From Otatea glauca (Eukaryota > Streptophyta > Magnoliopsida > Poales > Poaceae): a stretch of 64,000 bases of DNA. The position numbers and the translations under genes were made by a program. This document shows positions 24,020-36,235 of the stretch, piece after piece. Location: assembly GCA_036346275.1 (NCBI GenBank), contig CM070725.1, positions 44,330,104 to 44,394,103 of the forward strand, given 5' to 3'. The notes beneath the pieces were generated by a model, which was not told the DNA's origin, ran no database searches, and worked only from the letters and a program-made list of their open reading frames with translations. Each line of letters opens with the position of its first letter. Within the stretch, counting starts at the first letter, position 1.

Positions 24020-25228
24020 TCTCTTTCGAGCTCTTCACAATCTCAACCATAGGGATTTTGAGCAAATCTAGCTATACAGAGAACAAGATTCAAGAACCTG
24101 AAGATCAAGGCTATCTCCCGCCAAAGTTCCTAATCAAGAGGACTCCCACTGGTGAGGAATCTACTCCAAACCAATCTGAAGGTTGGATTGTTCTTCTCGC
24201 TTCTTTCATGAAATTGGGTTTCCGCTTGCCAAACGGCGAATTTCTAGCAGTTGTTCTTGATCATTAGAAGATCGAACTTTTTCATCTTGGGCCAAACTCG
24301 ATTTTGATCCTTAGTGTCTGTTCGCATCTTCATGAAGATTTCCACAGCATTCCACATCTTGTTCGTCTTTTTCGCCATTTTTTCCAATTCACTCGTAACA
24401 ACAGGGGTTAAAGGATATGCGGTAGTGTGTATTTTAAGTTAAATGACAACATGGCTACAGAACAACCTCCCCTTTCGATTAAGGACGCATGGCGTGATTA
24501 TCAAAAGGAGCTGTTTTACTCCAAACCCCCTGGAGGTAGCCACCTAGAATTCACTGGGAAAGCTCCTCCAGTGTGGACATCACAAGAGAGAGAAAAAGAT
24601 AAAAATAAGATTTAAAGTTGACAACTGATGAGAAGAGGCTAGTCACTGCGGTTGTCTCACTAGTTGCAGCTAGATTGACTAATCAAAAGATCGTGCACAA
24701 GATCAGTGCTCTAGAGTAGAGGATCTGCTATGCTTAGATGCTTGAAGGGGTTGAAGACTCAATGAAAGATAGCCATGGAGGTATGTTTACTCTATGAATT
24801 TCCTAATGTCAATTTTTTTATTTTGTAGCAAATGCATTACTAAATGTATTTATATTTTTGCTTTAGAATTGTCATAACAAGAAGTAATGGAGAGAACGAC
24901 TAAAATGTTGCAAATGGCAAAAGATGTTTCAGAGCCAATCCCTCTTGATGACCATCCTTCTAGACTAGTTGGGGCTTCAAAAGAATTTCAAGATGAATGC
25001 ATTCACGTATATAAGGAAGAAATTTTCTTAATCTTGAATTCTTACTAAGATTGTAATTGACAAGTCGTCTCTCCTTAGATGCATGGCAGAAATTGGTCTA
25101 GCGACCAAGCAGGTCAAGCAGTCTAGCTCCTCCAACTAAAAAAGCTAAGACCATTGTAGCTGGATCTTCACAACGGTGGTCAGGAAGCCAACAACCAGAG
25201 CCAGAACCACTAGAGTAGCCCCACCAAC
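24020..25228 (+). pseudogene. Transposase_28-like gene, 5' part, broken
   Basis: Plus-strand fragments contain GWIVLLASFMKLGFRLPNGEF (about 24181-24243), then, in shifted frames, a LHEDFHSIPHL-like stretch and a VYFKLNDNMA segment (24427-24615). This order is typical of grass proteins annotated as 'putative gypsy type transposon' (gag-like, no known enzymatic domain). Stops and frameshifts interrupt it. The gene is then cut by the solo LTR at 25234 and appears to resume at about 30556. Confidence 0.6.
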
Positions 25229-25233
25229 GTTCT

Positions 25234-28200
25234 TGTAACATCCCGAAAAATGGAATAATAGAAAAATTTATATTTTGAATTTGAATATATTTGTTTCTGA
25301 TTTTCTTGACATGAATGGAATTTATTTGAATTTTTTTTGGATTTTGTATTGAATGGAAAATCAAACAAATAGATTTAAAAGAATGGATAATGGTAACAAG
25401 ATAAAATGGTAAAAGATAAATTTTGGAAAAATTACCATGGAACCCTAACCATACTGGTAAGCCAGAAAAATCAACAAGTAAAATTTTTATGCACAGAAAA
25501 GAGGATAAATAAAATGAATGACACCTCTTTTTGACTAAAAACAGTACAAGCCAGAATTAATGAAAAATATTAGAAATTTATTTGGAGCTGGAAAAATTAT
25601 CACAACACCCTCATGGTATATTTTATCTCTGGTAAAAATATCGGCAAAGCCTTCTAAAAATTCAAAAACAGAAACAGTTAAAAAACTAGAAATCCTAATG
25701 TCAGAATTTTTATAAAATATTAAATTTCTATTTTGACTTGAAAGTTTTGTGTAGATATACTTAAGACAAATTTAATACCTATAAAAAGTTTGGAAAATAA
25801 TTAATATGATTTACATCCTAAAATAAATAAAATACCGAAATTCAAGTCTCAGACAAGTCCACAAAGTGTCGAATTTATAAAATTCAACTGTATGCGTTAT
25901 TTTAACCTAAAAGTTTTACTGGGCGTTAGAAACTACTAGGAGAGCTTGGTCAAAAGTTTCACAAAATCACGACCGATTTGATAGCGTTTTGAATGATCAC
26001 ATGGAGCTTGTCCCAAAGCTTATCCCCGCCTCATCCCCTCTCACTGCGCTGTGGGCCCGCCTTGCCGCCTTCTTTTTCCCTGCCGACTCCTTCCTCTCTC
26101 TGTCAACCCGCCCCGCTCGTCGAACCCCTCTCTTCCCTGTTCTTTCCTCACAGCCAAACGCTCTCGATATTTCTCTGTCTCGCACCGCCTTCGCTCGGTT
26201 CAGTGCATCACTGCGCCACTCCTGCCCGACCAAAGCCACGGCTGTCCTCGTGTCTCCCGCGCCATGCTTTGACCACTCCAGTGCTGCACGTCGCCGAGAG
26301 AAATCCTGCGCCAGATCGTCACCTACGCACAGAGTCAGCCGCAACCTCTTCTTCGCGTTCAAACACTGTCAGACGTCTTGAAGCCACCTATAAATACCGG
26401 TATGGCATCACCGTTGAGACCCTCCTCTACTCCTTAGCATTCACTAAACCCAGCACAACAGACATAGCCCCTTTTCTCGCCGCTTCGCGTAAAACCGAAA
26501 ATGGAGAGGAATCGCGATTGAGCCAAATTAGTGAGTCTCGTTTCAAATTAGTTGTTTCTGAAGCTTGCTAGAGCATCACTGAGTACTCATCAAACTTCAT
26601 TTTTAAGCTTCATCAACCGCAGCTCCGCCGCACTGTGCGCCCTTCTTCCTCGGCTCCGACGCACGGTGGCGCACCTCCACAGCCCGTTTCCGCCCCGGCC
26701 AACCGGCAAAATGGAGCGCTCTAGCCTCATGGATGCTTGAAACGCTATCCATTCGGCCGGGGAAGTGCTACTTTTCTTCTCCGGCGAGCCCCTTCCCTCT
26801 CCGCCGCAGACCTCCGGTGGTGGCCCGCTCCAGCTAGCCCCGGTGGTGACCGACACCAGCCCCGGATGCGCCATGCCCCTTTGGTGCCAGCCATGCCCTC
26901 CCCTTCGCCGGACCTTAGCCGGAGAGCCGTCGTCGCCGCGCCCTAATCCTCCTCTGTTCTTCAGTCGCTGCGCAGTGGACCCCCTCTGTCAGCCGGTCAA
27001 GTCTCCTCAGTGCATTCGGTAAAGACGCTTTCACAGTGGGAAAAAGTATTTGTGAATTTCATTTCGATTTTCAATACCCGAAATGGTTCAAATGTCTATA
27101 GATTTTGCGTTATAGCTCCAATTTAGGTGAAGTCAATTTCTATATTCATGTAAAATCAAGTAGATTCAGAATATGAAATAACATTTTGAAAATGTTCACT
27201 GGATAAATTTGAAATTCAAATTTAAAGAAGAGGCTTAAATAAGTGCTTCATATTAAAAAGTTGTAAACAAACTTAAAAATGAATGGAACCGATTTTAGTG
27301 AAATAGTCATGTTTCCAGGAGTTCAAATATATAAAAATATTTAAATTTCATTATTGTTTGAAATACTTTTTATTAAAGATAGTATTCAATGCATTGGAAA
27401 TTCAAAAATACATAATTTGAGTAAAAAGAAATATGGAATAAGTAAAATTGATTTCTAAATATCAACATGGCAGTAGAATACCTTAGTTTGCCAAAATACT
27501 TAATAAATGAACTTGATGTGAATTGTCGTGGAAAGTATGAAATAACTTAAATGTAAAATGTTCATATACATATATCATACAAAGTCAAATGGTTGTAATA
27601 TAGATCAAATGATCGCCAAACCAGTTTAGTTATACCCCTGGCATCATAAGGTTTCCAGATATAAAATAATATTTAAAAGTTTACTATATAAAACAGTAAA
27701 TGATCAGTAGTTAAAGTGCTAATAATTGCATAATTGAAATAGTTGTAACCTTCGCGAATAAACTCAGAATTTGATGAAACCAAATCTAATAACCTCGAAA
27801 AACAGTACCCTTGCTGTTTAGGCAAAAATATCTTATGTTAGTGTTAGGTTGAAATAAGATAATGTAAAACCCTAATGATCATTTATAGGAAAAACATCGC
27901 GGATAAAAACCAATGGTCGCAAAACCAACTTTAAATCACTTCTAGTATCATACCCTGTTAATACCTGAAAAATGAGTAGATTATCCTAGGCGGTATAGCC
28001 GCAATCTTGTATCAAAAATTGAATCCTTAACGAGTAGTAAGTTGAACCATCAAGCTTTTCACAACTGTAGAACCTCTCGTCTAAATGCAAATATATTAGA
28101 AATTAGTTTAGAAATGATATTTGGGATATGGTCTACCATATTCCGGAAAAATATTTCTTTTACAACTTACTTTTCAATTTAATCTTGCTAGCTGAATACC

Positions 28201-30550
28201 CCCTAGAAAGTATGTTTGTCACAACCTTTAATATCATATAAGCATTTTCAACTATGAAAATAATGTCTCGTCTAAAAGTTAAAATATATGAAATCAGCCT
28301 AGTTTTGTTCATCAAAGTATATGCTATCCAATTCCGAAGAAATAATCTTATTTCGTCATGTTTGGCATGTAATCTCTAATAGTCGAATAACCCTTAGTTT
28401 TATGTTTAGCAAACCTGGTCATAATAAAATTGAGTGAACCTTGTAATAAGGAATTTGTAGTTAATATATTTGTATCACCAGAACCTTCTTAAAAATCATA
28501 AATAAATCTAATTAGCTAACTACCAGTTATAACTTATTTAAAACCTTTCTTATGCAAAATCTTAAGGATAAGTGCTATTAGCGTAACCTTAACTAGTGTT
28601 TCAATTCTTTTAATCCAAATAATTTTAGCATCTATAATTCGAAATCATAAATACAAGAATTCATAATTTTAGCCTCTTGAATTCGTAAATCAAGAATAGA
28701 TAATCTATCAAAGGAAACCATGTTTTGCTCATCATAAAAGCCATTAAGCGTATGAATGTGTGTTTCCCTAAATCATGAGGCCTTGAAATCATATAATTCG
28801 AACCCTAAAGCATTCTGCTTTCTCGCAGAAGTTTTTATTTGATTTTCGTCATCTTCTTTTCGCCTTATTGAAGTTTATTATTTGCTATATTTTCCGATCG
28901 ATCGACGTAGAATCCGACGCCCTTCCTCCGTTGTTACCTCCGTCATCCGCGATCGTGCCTTCGCCGTAGCGATATATAAGCAAGGCAAGCACCTCCTTTG
29001 ACCATCTTGATCCCAGAATTTAATTCGCATTGTTTGTTAAAATGTTTTATGCATGCGTATACTTTCTGTAAATTGCTATTTTGTGGTACTGGTAGTTACA
29101 CCTGTTGTCTCATGAAACTTCCTTGATAAGTATGAATATGTGAACCTTGATAACCATAGAATAAGCTTAGACAATTACTTAATGTCATCATGGGTATATG
29201 CGATTACTTTTATCCATGCTTAGCCATGCTTTTAGAATAAATGATGATGATGATCAGATCAAAATGTGTTCCTTGAGAAATGGAAAATGCTGTAATTGTA
29301 GCTGTTGGTTATGGGTATTTTGATTAAAAACCCAAAATAAAACTATGGTTTTGATGCGGGCGATTATTGGCAATAGCCGGAGGTGCAGAGGGATTTGCAC
29401 GTAGTGTAGGGTGGAGTATCGCCCGTGTCAATTTAAGGACCGAACTCAGTGTTGTATGACCCAAGATAATTCGTACAACCACAAGTGGTGGTATGGGACA
29501 TCTTTAAACCAATTAAGTTATCTAATTTAACTTTGCACATTGGTAGGCTGAAGCTGTACGGGCCTTCCTTTCGGGGTTTGCTCGACGGGGTGCCCACACC
29601 GAGGTGTTGGGAACAACACTTACCAATATAACGGTGTGCGCCACGCCTATGGGGAGTTCCAACATTCCTATGCTCGAGTTCTCCCACTATAGCGTGGGTT
29701 TTATCGTCCTTGGCTTTGGTGCAAAGTTAAATTAGATAATGTAAAGGTTTTCGTCATGAACATTCGCCACACGCTTAAAGTGCGTGAAACTCATGCAAAA
29801 AGAAAAGGTCATGACTTGTGGGTAAAGTGTACACTCTCGCAGAGAGTAAATCTAATCGATTAGTCGTCCCTGGTCATGGGAAACTTGGTGAACTTGCACT
29901 AGTTAAATGTTTAATTTTCTAAAATGGGTTGTGGTTTGGAACTTGTTTAGCAACTTTTGTTCTCATGTCAAAGGATCGACATTGATGGATTCCATTTCTG
30001 GATTATTCGATGCTCACGAAGGGTTGTGAGTATTACTTATGCTTTACATATTTCATATCACCAACTTGCTTTTACAAATTCCGCTTGCAAATAACTCTGA
30101 TTTCTCAATGTCAATTTCGCTTATGCAAATTAACTCGTAGTAGCCTCCTTTGAAATGGCTCGCATATATTATAGGTTTGTTTCAAGTCTTATGGAGTACA
30201 AAAGTACTCACCCTTGCTTATATGTTGTTTTTAGGTGGTTAAGTTAGCGAAGCATCGAAGTTCCTCTTTCGCCGCAGTTGTGGGTTTATCTTCGACGTGT
30301 TCTTTCTAGAGTTTATGCCTCTTGTCGCTTGCTCGCGGGTTCGGATGGGCACACCGCAGACTTTGTTTCTTTTATCACGTAATCTCCGAGTTGTAAGTTT
30401 TATTTGTATATTCGCCCGCTTATTAATTTTGTTGTATGGTTGTGATTCCAATTGTCGTGTATGTGCGTACTAGCTACTGATCATGGGACTAGTACGGAAT
30501 GCACATTAGATTTCCATTTTTGCAAGTATGCAAAAATGAGGGTCGTTACA
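25234..30550 (+). mobile_element. Solo LTR of a large Gypsy family, 5.3 kb
   Basis: It begins TGTAACATCCC at 25234 and ends GGGTCGTTACA at 30550. It is flanked by a perfect 5-bp target duplication GTTCT (25229-25233 and 30551-30555). No second copy of its start is present inside and no polyprotein is encoded, so it is one LTR left after recombination between two LTRs. Its 3' quarter (about 29340-30550) matches the reverse complement of 7806-9150, so it is a relative of the Gypsy element at the window start. A TATA box (TATAAATA) lies at about 26389-26396. Confidence 0.85.
26389..26396 (+). promoter_or_regulatory. TATA box of the solo LTR
   Basis: CCTATAAATACCGG lies in the middle of a GC-richer part (about 25980-27010) of an otherwise AT-rich LTR. 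The placement matches the TATA box of the related LTR at 10896-10903. It could still start transcripts toward the right. Confidence 0.45.
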
Positions 30551-30555
30551 GTTCT

Positions 30556-33144
30556 AGCTGTTGCTACACCGTCCAGTGCCCCTTCTCCATCTCGTGCCAT
30601 CCGATTGAAATACTTCAATGATCAACCTCAGGAACAGGAGAAGTTGGCAAAGACTGCTAAAGTTGTAGAGGTTACTAAGGCCTCCTCCGGGACAACTTTT
30701 GATTGTGCAAATTCTGGATTATGGGAGAAGCTGCTTCTGATTATGGGAGAATCAGGGCCTGTTTGGAGGAGCTGTAGCTTTTTTAAAAAGCTGCTTTTTG
30801 GTTTTCTGAGCTGAAAAGTAGCTGTAGCTTTTTATAAGAGACCGTTTAACAAATAGCTAATTTCCCTCAGCAATAAACTGCAAAAGTAGGTCTGACCCAG
30901 CTTTCAGCTTTTGGCTTTCAGTTTTTATATATGACTTATAGATTATGCCAAAAGTCGCTTAAAATTTGAGCTGTTTGGGAGGCTTGCTAGCTTTTAAGAA
31001 GCTGAAGCTGGCTTAAAGCCTCCCAAAATAGGGCCTCAGGCTGGCCCGGCTGTGCGTGGAGGTGGAGAACTGGGTCGGTGAGAATCAGCAAGAATCAGCT
31101 GGCACCCATATTCTGATTCTATGTAGAGGATAGCTTCTGATTGTAGAAGAAGCTGTCTAGAATTCTCCCGTTCGGTAAATAATTTGATTTTCTTTTAAGC
31201 ATAAGTTGACCCGAAGCAGGCCTAAGGCCGTTAGGAAAACTACCCAGGTGGACAAAGGAAAACACAAGACCAAATATCAAAATCTATATCATCGTCATCT
31301 TCCTTCATTCAACTATGTTCAGGTTGAGGATAAAGATGTTGAAGAAGAAAAGGAAACCCCTCTAATTAGAGTGAGGGTACTTACGATAAGCGATCCTAGT
31401 GTAAATATGATATGGATCAACTAGCAGAAATTGCTAATTGATGCGTGAGATGCCTGATCTTTTACAATGCCACAAACGATAACTTGCAAACCAATCTAAA
31501 AAGATAGAATTGCAAGAGCTTCATTTGGCACAATATGAAAACAACGAGTCTTTAACTTGCGCAATCAACTCTCTCTCTCTCTTTTCTTGTGCAACAATTC
31601 TCCCTCTCTCAATCTAAAACTTATCGACCAATTTAAACATAAAGGGAACTGTATTCTAGACATCTCGTAATGGCGTGAAATTTAGATGATGTTGTAAGCT
31701 TTCAGGAAAGTCCAAGAACGCCTCAATCTGAGTTTGAATGTGAAAGTTACGGTTTTTTAATGCTGGCTAGTTTTGGCAATCTGAGTTGGAATCTTTCCTT
31801 CTCCAAATCCAATTTGGTTTTATCTTTATTTTCTTGCTTGGTTCGGCCGAATTTCCCCTTATCTTTTTCTATTTTGGCTAGACTCTTTTCCTTCCAAACC
31901 CCTTTGCTTCCACATGGTCTCAACGCCTTTTTCTCCCACGTGTGCTTTCCTTGCTAGCTTCGGTGTTGAATGTCCACACGCTGGCTTGACCTTGGTCTCC
32001 TTGGTGCAACCACATGCCATGTGGTTGAGTTCCTTCCCAGCCTTCGCAGCTCAAGCATGCGCTCGTGTGGCACACAACCCACATTGCTCCAGCCCATGCA
32101 ATCTTCGTGTGCCCATGCCCTTGGTCTCACACGGCTGCTCCAGTGCCACATGCATGCCCACGCTTTGCCACGTGCTCACATGCCATCTACACTCATGCTC
32201 TAGGGTTTCTCCTTGCTTCCCTCCTCGGCTAGCCGCCCACTCCTCCCTCTCGGCCTCGCCTTTCTTCTTTCATTTTTGGGATAAAACAACACCACTATAA
32301 TGTTTACTTTTGATTGGTGCACTTGAAATATCATCCACCATAGTGCTGGCAATTGGGGCCGTATCTGAAGATAACTCAAGTGGTGGTAGTTGTACACTTG
32401 CTGCCACCAATGCTTTACTTTCTTTCGAGACTGGATTTGATCTCTGTTTTGAGTAAGTTCATAACTTAACTCTTTCTTTAATTATTACTTTTTACATCAT
32501 TTACATAGATAAGATTATACTTTTTCGGTATTGAAAAAAACCAAGCACTTCCCCAAGAATAATTGTTGGAGCTCAAGGAAAAGAAACTCAAATTTGAGAT
32601 GAGCCATTGCCTACTCCCTCGTTTGAGCTGGCTCCGACTAGTTTGGAGAAGACAATAATGCCTGTGGCCGTGGTAGAGGAAGTGATCATGAGTACTCCAA
32701 CCTCCCCAAGTAGAATGTTTGCAAGAGACGAAGTTGGACAAACTTCGGTTATTGTAGACGAAATCGTCTCCAAGGAGGTGGTCGAGCACGCTCTGACCAC
32801 AAGGGAAAAACAAACGAGGCTAGCAATAGATCCGGTCATTGAGCAGGATCTGACCATAATGGAAAAGACGACAAGGTTAACAACAGAAGGCGTGGTCATT
32901 GATCAAGCTCCGAGCACTAATATTTCACATGTCGTTGGGGAACCACTCAAAGTTGTTCCCGACCAGCCAGTTGGTCAAGATTCAACCTCCGAAGCAGCTG
33001 TTCAAGTAAGTATTTTTAACTTCTCGGTTGTTATAATTATAAATGTTTTTAATCCATGCCTTGAGTTTTGAGTAGGAAAACACATCCCCTCCAAGGATGC
33101 TTTTGCTGCTACCTTGGTGGTATGGAGACCAGTTCTGCACCCTT
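30556..33144 (+). pseudogene. Transposase_28-like gene, 3' part, plus unassigned DNA
   Basis: After the solo LTR, coding-like sequence resumes (30556-30750: Ser/Pro-rich, then KYFNDQPQEQEKLAKTAK), is broken by a MITE, and continues with basic and acidic segments at 31206-31424. A further open stretch at 32607-33071 is rich in Val, Thr and Glu, like the repetitive C-terminal part of these proteins. Between 31430 and 32400 the sequence has CT-rich and gene-like parts I cannot assign, possibly another insertion. Confidence 0.45.
30755..31035. mobile_element. MITE, 281 bp, TCA target duplication
   Basis: The terminal inverted repeats are GGGCCTGTTTGGAGGAGC on the left and, reading the complement of the right end, GGCCCTATTTTGGGAGGC. 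The flanks are TCA on both sides (30752-30754 and 31036-31038). The interior is rich in AGCTGAAGCT-like palindromes. The GGGCCTGTTTG terminus and 3-bp duplication suggest a PIF/Harbinger (Tourist-like) or related family. No coding capacity. Confidence 0.6.
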
Positions 33145-33493
33145 TGTCTTTACATTCGTGTTTTTGTTGAGTCTTGAACTATTGTGTTCCTTGGCCAACC
33201 GTTGTAAGTTGCCAGATATACCAGTAACCACTCTCACATTAATTAGGTGGGAATCTACCATGTCTCTCAACCAATTATTCTGGCCAGGGCTAACAGAATC
33301 ATATTATCGGTCTCATGATTAGTTGTCTCTTGATCATAACTGGTTGTTATTAACCTCTGAACATTTTAACACTAAAGGGATGGGGTTTCCTTTTGAATCG
33401 TGCTCCTAGGCATAATTGTTATGTTAATTGGGTCCTTAATATGTGGATCCGCTTTTTATAGGAAAATATTGACTAAGTCAAGAATCCTCATCA
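33145..33493 (+). repeat. Right LTR-like direct repeat
   Basis: Partner of 23352-23683, with the same start TGTCTTT and the same end ATAGGAAAATATTGAC...CTCATCA. It lies directly after the Val/Thr/Glu-rich coding remnant. The following bases (GGATTCGAGAG...) lead into an AG-repeat. Confidence 0.6.
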
Positions 33494-35040
33494 GGATTCG
33501 AGAGAAGGAGGAGGGCAGAGAGAGAGAGAGAGAGCTAAGCCGAGAGAGGAGAGGAGGAAGAGAGATGGAGATGTTGCACAAATCTCAGAACAAAGGATAG
33601 CCTTGATAGTGCTTGTAGTCACATGCACTTGTTGGAAATTCTCACTCATTGCATAGTGTAAAATTAGATAAGGACCAACTCGACTACAACAATATGGTAG
33701 CTGAACACAGGAGCCTCCACGGAGAAAAATTGAGTGTACTTACTACGTGAGAAAACCATTTGAACAAGTGTTAAATGCACTTGTGTGGGTATTAACCTTA
33801 AAGTATGTTTAAATATCTTGGCAATACATATGTGCTTTTGCTTTTTGAAAAATAGATTGTAGCATAACTCTATTTGTGATATTTTAATATTATATATTAT
33901 GAAAGATAAAATACATGCTATGTTTCCTAATAGTTCTCACCTATGACCAAATCTTTCTTCCCCGAATACTTTTTTGACGGAATTACTTGCGTAGCATTAC
34001 ATAACATTTTTTTCTATTTATATCATCATCATCATCTTTTTTTTGTTATTATTGTATTGCTTGTCTACACTACATGCTCATAATGCATATCATATAGTTT
34101 ATATTGGTATAGCCTAGTGAACACATGTCAATGTATCTTCCTCTCAATCCTTTTATCTCATGGAGGTCCACCAAATAAAGGGTCATAATATTTTTATTTT
34201 TTGTGAGAAATTTAGCATATTCACTTTTTTCTTAGCGGCCGTAAACTCCCTATCAACGATTTTTATTATATAATAGATTTTGGTTCCTAATATATATTTG
34301 CATATTGTTAGATTGATTATGACATGGACTTTTGTTTATACTTTTATGTTAGAATCCAACTGGTATTTTTTATTTCCATTTTATTCTGAATTTAAGCTAT
34401 TTAAGGATTTTAGTTTGGAGTTTGTTTCGAAATCAAATCTCTACATTTTTTATTATTTATTCTAAATTTCAGTTTTAGGTTAGAATTCGTATACAGATCT
34501 AACTACTATTTTTTATATAATTTTTATTCCGAATTTCAATTTTACTTTGAAGTTGTTTGGAGTTATTTTATTTTTATTCTAAATTTCAGTTTTAGGTTTA
34601 AATCCATACACAAATCCAATTATTAATTTTATTTATTTATTACTCCGAATTTCATTTTTACTTTGAAGTTCTCGGGAGCACGGGTCAAAATCAAATTGCT
34701 AATTCTCTTTTATGTTTTAGTTTTGGATTTTTGTTATCTTTTATTGTACTTGTTATTGACCTTTTATTTTAATCTGAGCTGTTGTAACTTGGATTCACCA
34801 GATGGACGATTTGACCTTTTTCCCCTTTTCCTCCGATTAACATGTGAATTTCTAGCTCTTGAGAGCGAACGTGGTGACTTCTTTTTTTCTCTGCTTTAAT
34901 AATATACAAATAGATAGATAGGTCTGTGACCCTTTTTAGAGCAATGGGAATTTTTGCTAATTTATACAGGACTTGAATAGGAATTCCTGCATTCAGACCA
35001 AAGCCTGAATTCTTAAAATCCATATTCCACGGAACATAAA
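33494..35040. other. AT-rich intergenic DNA with AG repeat
   Basis: A purine run with (AG) repeats lies at about 33510-33560. The rest is strongly AT-rich and holds no supported gene. A degenerate tandem repeat is at about 34440-34690. The last part (34780-35040) looks like ordinary single-copy DNA and is the original downstream flank of the beta-glucosidase before the LINE inserted. Confidence 0.5.
34440..34690. repeat. Degenerate tandem repeat, period near 120 bp
   Basis: Two consecutive units share ATTCTAAATTTCAGTTTTAGGTT at their start, a middle with ATACA.ATC.AA, then CCGAATTTCA and TTTTACTTTGAAGTT. A weaker third unit may precede them from about 34330. No function is visible. Confidence 0.5.
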
Positions 35041-35110
35041 GCAAGTGGCTCGAGCATCTTTATTTCTCCTCGTACTTTACACGGCCGAATCACGGCTGCA
35101 TCAATCACCC
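35041..35110. repeat. 70-bp LINE target-site duplication, left copy
   Basis: This 70-base sequence recurs at 43775-43844 with a single mismatch (CTCGAGC versus CTCAAGC). Between the two copies lies the LINE with its A-rich tail. The right copy is 100 bases from the beta-glucosidase stop codon, so the duplicated sequence belongs to that gene's 3' flank. Confidence 0.85.
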
Positions 35111-35410
35111 AAGTATTCTCTCATACGTCTCGCTACTTCTCCTGACGGCGCTAGGGTTCTCTGGCGTCTCTAGAGCGATGTGAGCAGTTTCCTTGTATCT
35201 GCATTGAATTGGGACTCTTTTCCAAGTCTTGGTTCGGTTCCTGCTGGTGTGCATTGTGGTTTCTATCCTGATCTGTCTAGGATGGTGCACAACAGGGGGT
35301 GATCCGGGGCCTTCATGAGAAGACTTCCCACCTAAAGTTGTTTTGCATATGCTCATAGATAGCGAAACTGCGTGGTATCATCTGATTCTAGGGATTTTCT
35401 TGCTGGAGAA

Positions 35411-36235
35411 CAATCGACAAATTCTGTAATGGACGAGGCGGATCGTCAGCAAGGAGGTGGAGTCGACCGTGATCATGATCGAGGTAAGAAGCGAGATCTT
35501 GAAGATGAGTTGGTCTTGGGGATGAGGTGGATGCAGTTGAAGTGGATCTAGAGGAAGCAGAATTGGAGATTAAGGACCAATGGGTTGGACTGGCGCGATT
35601 CCATTCGATGCAGAGATTCAGCATTAAGGGATTATTCTAGGAGATGGCAAAAGCATGGGTCTGAGACAGGAGATGGAATACAAAATTCTGAAAGGCAATC
35701 TATTCATGATTCAGTTTCAATCTGAAGGTGATTTCAAGTTTGTCATGAGAGGAGGTCATTGGCTTCACCGTGGAGATGCCCTTAAGGGCTGTTTGAGGGG
35801 TTGTGCTTCAGCTTTAGGCCAAAAGCTCCCCCAAACAGCATGGCTGCAAAGCAGCACCTCCAAAAGCTACAGCTGCTGAGGATGAGTTTTTCAAGTGTGG
35901 CTTCGCTTGACCACCTCTCACCTCGCTCGCTCTGCTTTCCTGACCTCCGCCTCCCCGTCTCACCGCCTCAACGACACCTCCCCACTTGGACACCGTTGTA
36001 CTTTGCTATGTTGCTACCTCTCCGCTTAGTTGACCCCCAAAAGATACAGCTACAGCTGTCAGTTTGACAAACAGATAATAAGAAAAGCCACAGCCACCAA
36101 TTACAGCTACTTTACAGCCCAGCAAACCAAAAACAGGTTTTTCAGTCCAGTCGCAGCTCCCTCAAACAGGCCCTTATTGTAGCGCCTTATAACGGCAAAT
36201 TTCGTCTCTCAAAAGTTCAGTTGAACTCAGTTCCT
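35411..36235 (+). pseudogene. LINE ORF1 (DUF4283/gag-like), split by a MITE
   Basis: Before the MITE the plus strand reads LKGNLFMIQFQSEGDFKFV followed by GGHWLHRGDAL, the conserved core of plant LINE ORF1 / DUF4283 proteins, which bind RNA. The frame resumes right after the MITE with APYNGKF and then a VPLWVQVYDVP segment, also typical of DUF4283. The N-terminal part (from 35428) is frameshifted and acidic. No complete protein is encoded. Confidence 0.7.
35785..36173. mobile_element. MITE, 389 bp, TTA target duplication, in LINE ORF1
   Basis: Left end AGGGCTGTTTGAGGGG and right end CTCCCTCAAACAGGCCC are inverted repeats. TTA flanks both sides (35782-35784 and 36174-36176), as in PIF/Harbinger Tourist MITEs. 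Taking out the element and one TTA leaves the LINE frame continuous across the site. The interior carries AGCTACAGCTGC palindromes like those in the MITE at 30755. Confidence 0.75.

Larger units (their letters stand above)
23352..33493 (+). mobile_element. LTR element with Transposase_28 ('gypsy-type transposon') gene
   Basis: Two direct repeats of about 332 and 349 bases (23352-23683 and 33145-33493) both run TGTCTTT...TCATCA and bracket a decayed gene of the grass 'putative gypsy type transposon' family. Between them sit a solo LTR (25234-30550) and a MITE (30755-31035), so the original unit was about 4.5 kb. I see no matching target duplication or standard primer site, so the outer ends are tentative. 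No polymerase is encoded, which suggests a non-autonomous element. Confidence 0.55.
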
